Part shown: piece after piece, positions 1 through 4,289 of the stretch
Layout of the letters: every line of letters begins with the position of its first letter
Numbering within the stretch: the stretch's first letter is position 1
NCBI GenBank assembly: GCA_002316225.1
Contig: DCDC01000090.1
Span: forward strand, 1 to 6,126
Reading direction: 5' to 3'
Length of the DNA stretch: 6,126 nucleotides
Source: Firmicutes bacterium UBA1065
GTDB lineage: Bacteria > Bacillota > Clostridia > Tissierellales > Sedimentibacteraceae
Program-made: the position numbers and the translations under genes
The notes under the pieces: generated by a model
Told to the model about the DNA's origin: nothing
Database searches by the model: none
What the model saw: the letters and a program-made list of their open reading frames with translations, nothing else

Positions 1-56
1 TTTACTTTGTCAATTCACGTTTAAAGAAAAACGTCCAGCAAAATTTAGTTAACCAC

Positions 57-85
57 TTGATATATTTATGCAAGTAGTGTATAAT
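57..85 (+). promoter_or_regulatory. Sigma-A-type promoter of the bcd-etfBA operon
   Basis: A -35 box TTGATA (57-62) is separated by exactly 17 nt from a perfect -10 box TATAAT (80-85). This is a close match to the housekeeping consensus. Transcription would start around 91-93, giving a leader of about 60 nt before the ATG at 151. Its position shows that the operon begins with the dehydrogenase gene and is not the tail of a longer unit transcribed from upstream. A Rex-like operator lies just downstream of the expected start. Confidence 0.82.
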
Positions 86-104
86 GCTACTGTTGGGCAA
101 AAAC

Positions 105-122
105 AAGTTAAAAATTTAACAA
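105..122. promoter_or_regulatory. Probable Rex (redox-sensing repressor) operator
   Basis: The 18-nt site AAGTTAAAAATTTAACAA matches the clostridial Rex consensus TTGTTAA-N4-TTAACAA at 12 of the 14 defined positions. The right arm is perfect and the left arm differs only in its first two bases. The inner arms GTTAA (107-111) and TTAAC (116-120) are exactly complementary. It sits at roughly +13 to +30 of the predicted transcript, where a bound repressor would hinder transcription. Rex senses the NADH/NAD+ ratio and is known to control bcd/etf and other fermentation genes in clostridia. The match is seen in the sequence; binding is inferred, and A+T-rich DNA raises the chance of coincidence. 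Confidence 0.68.
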
Positions 123-137
123 AGTGACAAAAAATTT

Positions 138-143
138 AAGGAG
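138..143 (+). promoter_or_regulatory. Ribosome binding site that fixes the bcd start
   Basis: AAGGAG lies 7 nt before the ATG at 151. The reading frame is open further upstream to a GTG at 124, but that codon has no Shine-Dalgarno sequence and abuts the putative Rex site. The protein that begins at 151 (MNFQLSKEHQ) also matches the usual N-terminus of short-chain acyl-CoA dehydrogenases. Confidence 0.85.
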
Positions 144-150
144 TGTAGTT

Positions 151-1290
151 ATGAATTTTCAATTGAGCAAAGAGCATCAAATGGCAAGACAGCTGTTCAG
201 AAATTTCGCCGTGAATGAAGTTGAGCCATTGGCACAAGAAATTGACGAAGAAGAAAGGTTTCCTCTTGAAACTGTTGAAAAATTAAGTAAATACGGTTTC
301 ATGGGTATTCCCTTTCCTAAAGAATACGGTGGACAAGGCTGTGATTATCTGACTTATGCTATGGCAGTCGAAGAACTGTCAAAGGTATGTGCCACAACAG
401 GAGTTATAGTATCTGCGCACACATCCCTGTGCGGAGGTCCTCTGTATGAGTTTGGCACTGAAGAACAAAAGAAGAAATATTTAACAAAGGTTGCATCGGG
501 AGAATGGATAGGAGCATTTGGCCTAACAGAGCCGGGTGCCGGAACGGATGCAGCCGGACAACAGACAAAGGCAGTGCTTGACGGTGACCATTACGTGTTA
601 AATGGAAGTAAGATATTTATTACAAACGGTTCATATGCCGATTGTTATATAATTTTTGCAATGACCGACAAGACACAAGGCACAAGAGGTATTTCTGCCT
701 TCATAGTAGAAAAGGGCTTTCCCGGTTTTTCAATAGGGAAAAAAGAATTAAAAATGGGTATCAGGGGCTCTGCAACATGTGAGCTGGTATTTGAAGACTG
801 TATCGTACCCAAGGAAAATCTTCTTGGGAAAGAGGGGCAAGGTTTTAAAATAGCCATGAAGACCCTTGACTCGGGAAGAATCGGTATAGCTGCCCAAGCA
901 TTGGGAATTGCCCAGGGTGCCATAGACCAAACCGTTAAATATGTTAAAGAAAGAAAACAGTTTGGCAGGACTCTGGCTAAATTCCAAAATACCCAGTTCC
1001 AGTTGGCTGATATGCAGACCAAAGTGGATGCGGCAAGACTTTTGGTATACAGGGCTGCAGCCTTGAAGGATGCCGGACAAGCATACGGTGTTGAAGCATC
1101 CATGGCTAAATTGTTTGCAGCGGAAACTGCCATGGAAGTTACTACAAAGGCCGTACAGCTTCATGGAGGATACGGATACACCAGAGATTATCCTGTTGAA
1201 AGAATGATGAGAGACGCAAAGATAACCGAGATTTATGAAGGAACATCCGAAGTACAGAAAATGGTTATCAGTACAAATATGTTGAAATAG
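151..1290 (+). CDS. bcd: Short-chain acyl-CoA dehydrogenase, probably butyryl-CoA dehydrogenase
   Basis: A cytoplasmic FAD flavoenzyme of 379 residues, the normal full length for this family. In clostridia, Bcd reduces crotonyl-CoA to butyryl-CoA in a complex with EtfAB. Visible landmarks are the helical N-terminal domain, the first family signature GAFGLTEPGAGTD (121-133) in the beta domain, and the second signature running from QLHGGYGYTRDYPVE (336-350) to IYEGTSE (361-367). Glu363 in YEGT corresponds to the catalytic base of the short-chain branch. The adjacent etfB and etfA follow with 13- and 12-nt gaps, which strongly supports an Etf-dependent enzyme. Substrate cannot be settled from sequence: 2-methylbutyryl-, isovaleryl- or acrylyl-CoA are alternatives, and no crt, hbd or thl is present to confirm the butyrate route. 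Control is probably by Rex. The ATG at 151 is chosen over the GTG at 124 because of its ribosome binding site. Confidence 0.92.
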   Translation: MNFQLSKEHQMARQLFRNFAVNEVEPLAQEIDEEERFPLETVEKLSKYGFMGIPFPKEYGGQGCDYLTYAMAVEELSKVCATTGVIVSAHTSLCGGPLYEFGTEEQKKKYLTKVASGEWIGAFGLTEPGAGTDAAGQQTKAVLDGDHYVLNGSKIFITNGSYADCYIIFAMTDKTQGTRGISAFIVEKGFPGFSIGKKELKMGIRGSATCELVFEDCIVPKENLLGKEGQGFKIAMKTLDSGRIGIAAQALGIAQGAIDQTVKYVKERKQFGRTLAKFQNTQFQLADMQTKVDAARLLVYRAAALKDAGQAYGVEASMAKLFAAETAMEVTTKAVQLHGGYGYTRDYPVERMMRDAKITEIYEGTSEVQKMVISTNMLK

Positions 1291-1295
1291 GGAGG
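1290..1295 (+). promoter_or_regulatory. Ribosome binding site for the GTG start of etfB
   Basis: GGGAGG begins on the last base of the bcd stop codon and is 8 nt before the GTG at 1304. It decides in favour of this GTG: the resulting N-terminus (MNIVVCIKQVPDT) is the canonical EtfB start, and no in-frame ATG lies close by. The overlap with the stop codon suggests coupled translation. Confidence 0.85.
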
Positions 1296-1303
1296 CAGAA
1301 AAA

Positions 1304-2086
1304 GTGAATATAGTAGTATGTATTAAACAGGTACCTGATACCACGGAAGTCAGGATAGATCCGAAAACCAACACCCTTATCAGAGAAGGGGTACCAAGCA
1401 TAATAAACCCTGACGACAAGGCAGGTCTTGAAGCTGCCCTCAGGCTTAAAGATGAATATGGAGCTCATGTAACGGTTATGTCCATGGGTATTCCGGCTGC
1501 GGAAGCTGCTCTTAGAGAAGCTTTGGCAATGGGGGCTGATGAAGCCATACTGATAACAGACAGGGCATTCGGCGGAGCCGATACCCTGGCAACATCCACA
1601 ACCCTTGCAGCAGCTTTGAAAAAACTTGACTATGATTTAATCATAACGGGACGTCAGGCAATAGACGGAGATACTGCCCAAGTCGGACCCCAGATTGCTG
1701 AGCACTTGGGACTGGTAAACATCAGCTATGCGGAAGAAATTAAAATTGATGGAAATGAACTTATTGTCAAAAGACAATATGAAGATAGATACCATACCAT
1801 AAAGACAAAATTGCCATGCTTGATTACGGCATTGGCCGAACTGAACAAACCCCGCTACATGACACCGGGCGGAATCTTCGATGCTTACAGGGAAAAAGAA
1901 GTTAAAATCTGGACTTCAAAAGATGTTGACGTGGACCCGGAAAGTATAGGTTTGAAAGGTTCTCCTACCAAGGTTGTAAGATCCTTTACCAAGGGTGCAA
2001 AATCAGCAGGAAAGGTTTTTGTTCTTGAACCCCAGGAATCAGCTGAGCTGATAGTTGAAAAAATGAAGGAGAAATTTATAATTTAG
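1304..2086 (+). CDS. etfB: Electron transfer flavoprotein, beta subunit (bifurcating type)
   Basis: A 260-residue cytoplasmic protein of the usual EtfB length. It forms a heterodimer with EtfA that passes electrons to or from the acyl-CoA dehydrogenase. The N-terminus VCIKQVPDTTEVRIDP and the segment INPDDKAGLEAAL (34-46) are classic EtfB. The stretch GRQAIDGDTAQVGP (116-129) is the form found in electron-bifurcating Etfs, where this subunit binds the bifurcating FAD and NADH; respiratory EtfB proteins have a QAIDDDCNQ-like segment instead. DRAFGGADTLATS (86-98) also fits the clostridial group. Bifurcation is thus an inference from motif and gene context, not shown directly. It starts at GTG with a strong ribosome binding site, and the stop TAG lies within the next gene's Shine-Dalgarno sequence. 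Confidence 0.95.
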   Translation: MNIVVCIKQVPDTTEVRIDPKTNTLIREGVPSIINPDDKAGLEAALRLKDEYGAHVTVMSMGIPAAEAALREALAMGADEAILITDRAFGGADTLATSTTLAAALKKLDYDLIITGRQAIDGDTAQVGPQIAEHLGLVNISYAEEIKIDGNELIVKRQYEDRYHTIKTKLPCLITALAELNKPRYMTPGGIFDAYREKEVKIWTSKDVDVDPESIGLKGSPTKVVRSFTKGAKSAGKVFVLEPQESAELIVEKMKEKFII

Positions 2087-2093
2087 GAGGAGG
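2085..2093 (+). promoter_or_regulatory. Strong ribosome binding site of etfA overlapping the etfB stop
   Basis: AGGAGGAGG begins within the etfB stop codon TAG (2084-2086) and ends 5 nt before the etfA ATG at 2099. The doubled GGAGG is an unusually strong match to the 16S rRNA tail. The overlap suggests translational coupling to keep the two subunits in balance. Confidence 0.85.
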
Positions 2094-2098
2094 ACACT

Positions 2099-3133
2099 AT
2101 GAATATTTCAGAATATAAAGGCATATTTGTTTTTGCTGAACAAAGAGACAGAAAAGTGCAAAAAGTTGCCTATGAACTGATAGGCAAGGCAAAGGAACTG
2201 GCAAAGGACCTGAATACCACCGTAACAGCCGTACTCCTGGGCCACAACATGAAGGATGAAGCCCAGAAACTATGCTACGGCGGGGCAGACAAGGTAATAT
2301 ATGCAGATCATGAACTCTTGGATGAGTATATGACAGAGCCCTATGCTTATACTCTTCATAAAATATTAACGGAAAAGAAACCTGAAATAGTCCTTTACGG
2401 GGCGACAGCCATAGGAAGAGACTTAGCTCCCAGGGTATCGGCAAGACTGAAAACAGGCCTTACCGCAGACTGCACAGGCTTGGCAATTACCGAGGACGAA
2501 ACAAACGAGGGACAGTTAAACCTTGCCATGACCAGACCTGCTTTCGGGGGAAACCTTATGGCAACGATTATTATAGGAAAACACAGACCCCAAATGGCAA
2601 CCGTAAGACCGGGAGTTATGCAGAGGGCAAAATACTCCGAGCAGAATCCGGTGAATATAGAAGAATATAAAGCAGAAATTCCTGCAGACAGGAAAAATGT
2701 GGAAATCCTTGATGTAAAAAGAATAATTCAGCAAAGAATGAACATCGAGGACGCAAAAGTTTTGGTGTCCGGCGGAAGAGGAATGCATGGTCCCGAAAAT
2801 TACGCAATGCTTGAAGAATTGGCCGACTTGTTAGGCGGCACGATTTCAGCCTCAAGAGCAGCCGTAGATGCAGGCTGGGTTCCAAAAGACAGACAGGTAG
2901 GTCAAACGGGAAAAACCGTAAGACCGAATCTCTACATCGCATGCGGTATTTCAGGAGCTATTCAGCATTTGGCCGGTATGGAAGAATCTGATTTCATCAT
3001 TGCCATAAACAAGGATGAAACTGCCCCCATATTTGAAGTTGCAGATGTGGGTATAGTAGGAGACTTGTTTAAAATAGTTCCCTTATTAATTGAAGAATTA
3101 AAAAAGGAAAGAGCAATGTCAAAAGTTCAATAA
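2099..3133 (+). CDS. etfA: Electron transfer flavoprotein, alpha subunit
   Basis: A 344-residue cytoplasmic protein, partner of EtfB. The N-terminal half (about 1-195) is the nucleotide-binding-like domain shared with EtfB. The C-terminal half is the FAD-binding domain, with SGGRG (224-228), SRAAVDAGW (252-260), QVGQTGKTV (266-274), the ACGISGAIQH block (281-290), INKD (303-306), and the closing ADVGIVGDLF segment (315-324). These are the residues that hold the electron-carrying FAD. No N-terminal ferredoxin domain is present, unlike the EtfA of some caffeyl-CoA reductase complexes, so any ferredoxin reduced by the complex must be a separate protein. It is the last gene of the operon, followed by a palindrome and a convergent spore-protein gene. 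Confidence 0.96.
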   Translation: MNISEYKGIFVFAEQRDRKVQKVAYELIGKAKELAKDLNTTVTAVLLGHNMKDEAQKLCYGGADKVIYADHELLDEYMTEPYAYTLHKILTEKKPEIVLYGATAIGRDLAPRVSARLKTGLTADCTGLAITEDETNEGQLNLAMTRPAFGGNLMATIIIGKHRPQMATVRPGVMQRAKYSEQNPVNIEEYKAEIPADRKNVEILDVKRIIQQRMNIEDAKVLVSGGRGMHGPENYAMLEELADLLGGTISASRAAVDAGWVPKDRQVGQTGKTVRPNLYIACGISGAIQHLAGMEESDFIIAINKDETAPIFEVADVGIVGDLFKIVPLLIEELKKERAMSKVQ

Positions 3134-3142
3134 AAGGAAGAA

Positions 3143-3164
3143 GGCGGATAGGTACCTATCCGCC
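3143..3164. terminator. Perfect 22-nt palindrome between convergent genes, probable terminator
   Basis: The sequence is exactly self-complementary, centred on GGTACC. As RNA it gives a 9-bp G+C-rich stem (GGCGGATAG with CTATCCGCC) and a GTAC loop. On the - strand the hairpin is followed by TTCTTCCTTTTATTG, a fair U-rich tract, so it best serves the spore-protein transcript. On the + strand the following bases (AAATTTATC) make a weak tract, so termination of the etf operon here is less certain. The position between convergent genes fits a bidirectional terminator. Confidence 0.68.
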
Positions 3165-3173
3165 AAATTTATC

Positions 3174-3195
3174 AGTAGGGGGACATTCCTCTACT
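3174..3195 (+). terminator. Second weaker hairpin after etfA
   Basis: AGTAGGGGG (3174-3182) can pair with TCCTCTACT-type sequence (3187-3195) as RNA, giving nine pairs, two of them G-U, around a four-base ACAT loop. It would form properly only in the + strand RNA, because the G-U pairs become A-C mismatches in the - strand RNA. There is no clear U tract after it. It may help stop or protect the etf transcript, but the evidence is thin. Confidence 0.3.
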
Positions 3196-3213
3196 TCAAA
3201 GATTATCCCTTTA

Positions 3214-3447
3214 TTACTTAAACTGTCCGCCGCCACCGCCGCTCATTTGTCTCTGAGCCATTTCAACCAATCTTTTAGTCATGTATCCGCCTACATAACC
3301 ATTTTGTCTTGCAGTAAGGTTTCCCTTGTCAATCTGCTCATAATTTGTTAAGCCTAATTCATTGGCTATTTCAGTTTTCATCTGGTTAAGAGCTTGTTTT
3401 GCTTCAGGAACTACAATGTTGTTGCTTCCGCTGTTGCTTGTTGCCAT
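3214..3447 (-). CDS. Alpha/beta-type small acid-soluble spore protein
   Basis: A 77-residue DNA-binding protein of dormant endospores. Proteins of this family coat spore DNA, protect it from UV and heat, and are degraded at germination by the GPR protease. Both family signatures are clear: KTEIANELG (24-32), where GPR is known to cut between Glu26 and Ile27, and RQNGYVGGYMTKRLV (47-61). The N-terminal SNSGSNNIVVPEAKQAL is typical. The C-terminus ends in a five-glycine tail followed by QFK. AAGGAG lies 7 nt before the ATG. The gene is monocistronic and convergent with etfA. The family normally has several paralogs, so I give no symbol. It should be expressed in the forespore under sigma-G. Confidence 0.95.
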   Translation of the reverse strand: MATSNSGSNNIVVPEAKQALNQMKTEIANELGLTNYEQIDKGNLTARQNGYVGGYMTKRLVEMAQRQMSGGGGGQFK

Positions 3448-3513
3448 TTTGATTCTCCTTTCTCTTAAGATGTACTATTATTATTATCAACTAAGTTCAA
3501 TTTAATCATGTAA

Positions 3514-3520
3514 TATTATG
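3514..3520 (-). promoter_or_regulatory. Possible sigma-G -10 element of the spore-protein gene
   Basis: CATAATA on the - strand matches the sigma-G -10 consensus CATWHTA and would place transcription start some 60 nt before the start codon. I could not find a convincing GHATR-like -35 element 17-18 nt upstream. In such A+T-rich DNA the heptamer may be chance. Confidence 0.25.
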
Positions 3521-3553
3521 CTAAATTGGTAAATTACACTTGGGCCCTTTTTA

Positions 3554-3581
3554 ACCTGTTTATGTAACAGGTCTGTTTTTT
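3554..3581 (+). terminator. Rho-independent terminator-like hairpin, + strand
   Basis: ACCTGTT (3554-3560) and AACAGGT (3566-3572) form a perfect 7-bp stem with a five-base loop, followed after CTG by six T residues (3576-3581). The polarity is + strand only; on the other strand the hairpin is followed by A residues. No + strand gene ends just before it: the nearest is etfA, 420 nt upstream, across the oppositely oriented spore gene. It may catch read-through from the etf operon or end an unannotated RNA. Confidence 0.5.
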
Positions 3582-3727
3582 ACATTGATTAAATTTTACA
3601 GAAAATCAATACTGACTTTCTATGCTTATTATTTACGACGGGTCAAAATATCATACATGGCAAAAAAATGCACTGGAGATATAGAATTGGAAGCACAAGT
3701 ATTTTTAAAAAAAATCTATACGTAAAA

Positions 3728-3756
3728 TTGATTTTATGGTAATATAATAATATTGT
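3728..3756 (+). promoter_or_regulatory. glmS: Tentative promoter of glmS upstream of the ribozyme
   Basis: TTGATT (3728-3733) is 17 nt from TATTGT (3751-3756), each matching four of six consensus bases. A perfect TATAAT occurs at 3743-3748 but lacks a -35 box at proper spacing. A promoter must lie upstream of the ribozyme for that element to be transcribed, and this stretch is the most plausible place. The exact boxes remain uncertain. Confidence 0.35.
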
Positions 3757-3800
3757 AACATAATATCAAAAAAATCATAAAGTTAAGATGGGAAACAACA

Positions 3801-3940
3801 GAATATTATAGCGCCGGAACTTATTAATAGTTGACGAGGACAGAGTTAATCGAAAATTCGGCGGATGCTCTGCGGTGTGGCTGCACCGATACAATTTTTA
3901 CAAAAATTACGGGCGACCGTAATGACAAAATAAAATTGAC
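3801..3940 (+). ncRNA. glmS ribozyme (glucosamine-6-phosphate-activated self-cleaving riboswitch)
   Basis: The conserved blocks appear in order: GCGCCGGAACT (3811-3821), GTTGACGAGG (3830-3839), AATCGAAAATTCGGCGGATG (3848-3867). Cleavage is expected between A3810 and G3811. Helices can be traced: AACT with AGTT (3818-3821/3829-3832, P1), CAGAG with CTCTG (3841-3845/3868-3872, P2), CGAA with TTCG (3851-3854/3857-3860), CGCC with GGCG (3812-3815/3860-3863, pseudoknot), CGGTG with CACCG (3873-3877/3884-3888, P3), CAATTTT with AAAATTG (3892-3898/3932-3938, P4), and inside it ATTACGG-GCGA-CCGTAAT (3906-3923), a stem capped by a GNRA tetraloop. In this known class, glucosamine-6-phosphate acts as a cofactor for cleavage, and the 5'-hydroxyl downstream mRNA is then degraded. 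Boundaries are approximate. Confidence 0.93.
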
Positions 3941-4015
3941 AGCTTCAAATCTTACCGTAAATAATAGTCTTAGTTTCCCCAATCTTAATTCAATTACTAA
4001 TTGAGACCCGGCCCG

Positions 4016-4257
4016 TGTAATCCTGAGCCAAGGCGAGGAATCACAGGTTTAGCGAAGCTATGCCATTCTGAACACATGTGAAGGATAACATGCAGCGATG
4101 CTTTGACATTGTTATGAATAACTCAAAACTGTCATTCTGAGAGCTTTAGCTCGAAGAATCTCATGCAGCAAAGCTGTGTCTTTCTGAACGCATGTGAAGA
4201 ATCTCATGCTAAGCACTGCTGTGTCTTTCTGAGCATAAGTCAAGTGTCTCATTTGTA
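4016..4257 (+). repeat. Array of degenerate 45-nt hairpin repeats in the glmS leader
   Basis: Four 45-nt units start at 4016, 4061, 4130 and 4175, with a fifth, partial unit at 4220-4257. A 24-nt spacer (4106-4129) interrupts the array after the second unit. Each unit begins with a form of TGTCATTCTGA, continues with a small inverted repeat, then a form of GAAGAATCTCATGC, and in units 1-4 a second small hairpin. First hairpins: GCC-AA-GGC (4027-4034), CACATGTG (4073-4080), GAGC-TTTA-GCTC (4141-4152), CGCATGTG (4189-4196). Second hairpins: TAGC-GAA-GCTA (4050-4060), AGC-GAT-GCT (4094-4102), CAGC-AAA-GCTG (4166-4176), AGC-ACT-GCT (4212-4220). From memory, the core resembles a dispersed repeat (CATTCTGAGCGAAGCGAAGAATCT) seen in many bacterial genomes; I cannot verify this here. 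No function is known to me. Confidence 0.8.
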
Positions 4258-4278
4258 ATAAAAAAAAATTAAAAGAAT

Positions 4279-4284
4279 GGAGAG
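4279..4284 (+). promoter_or_regulatory. Ribosome binding site of glmS
   Basis: GGAGAG ends 5 nt before the ATG at 4290, with the GGAG core 7 nt from it. It is weaker than the sites of the etf operon. It lies just after the repeat array and a run of A residues (4260-4268), so the ribosome entry region itself should be unstructured. Confidence 0.75.
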
Positions 4285-4289
4285 ATTAT

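Larger units (their letters stand above)
3448..4289. other. 842-nt non-coding region between the spore gene and glmS
   Basis: From left to right it holds the spore-gene leader, a + strand terminator-like hairpin (3554-3581), about 145 nt of A+T-rich DNA with no recognised feature (3582-3727), a tentative promoter (3728-3756), the glmS ribozyme (3801-3940), a linker of about 75 nt with a short inverted repeat TCAATT-ACT-AATTGA (3990-4004), a 45-nt repeat array (4016-4257), and the glmS ribosome binding site (4279-4284). I see no protein-coding gene in it. Confidence 0.8.

Noticed and set aside
17..34. Inverted repeat ACGTTT ... AAACGT upstream of the bcd promoter
   Set aside because: Arms are only six bases, no T tract follows, and no known operator is recognised; likely chance in A+T-rich DNA.
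124..150. GTG start giving a nine-residue N-terminal extension of the acyl-CoA dehydrogenase
   Set aside because: No ribosome binding site precedes it and it abuts the Rex-like site, while the ATG at 151 has AAGGAG at ideal spacing and gives the normal family N-terminus.
645..1419. Long open frames on the - strand opposite bcd and the start of etfB
   Set aside because: They are antisense to conserved genes, lack ribosome binding sites, and their translations resemble no protein family.
3466..3472. CATCTTA on the - strand as the spore gene's sigma-G -10 element
   Set aside because: Transcription would start inside the ribosome binding site, leaving no usable leader; no -35 element at the right distance.
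3657..3725. Short + strand ORF of 22 codons beginning MAKKCTGDIELEAQ
   Set aside because: No Shine-Dalgarno sequence before the ATG, no recognisable family, and it runs towards the probable glmS promoter.
3990..4004. TCAATT-ACT-AATTGA inverted repeat in the glmS leader as a terminator
   Set aside because: The stem is short and A+T-rich and is followed by GACCCGG, with no T tract.
4016..4257. Interpretation of the repeats as a CRISPR array
   Set aside because: The units are adjacent and degenerate with no unique spacers of constant length between identical repeats, and no cas gene is present.
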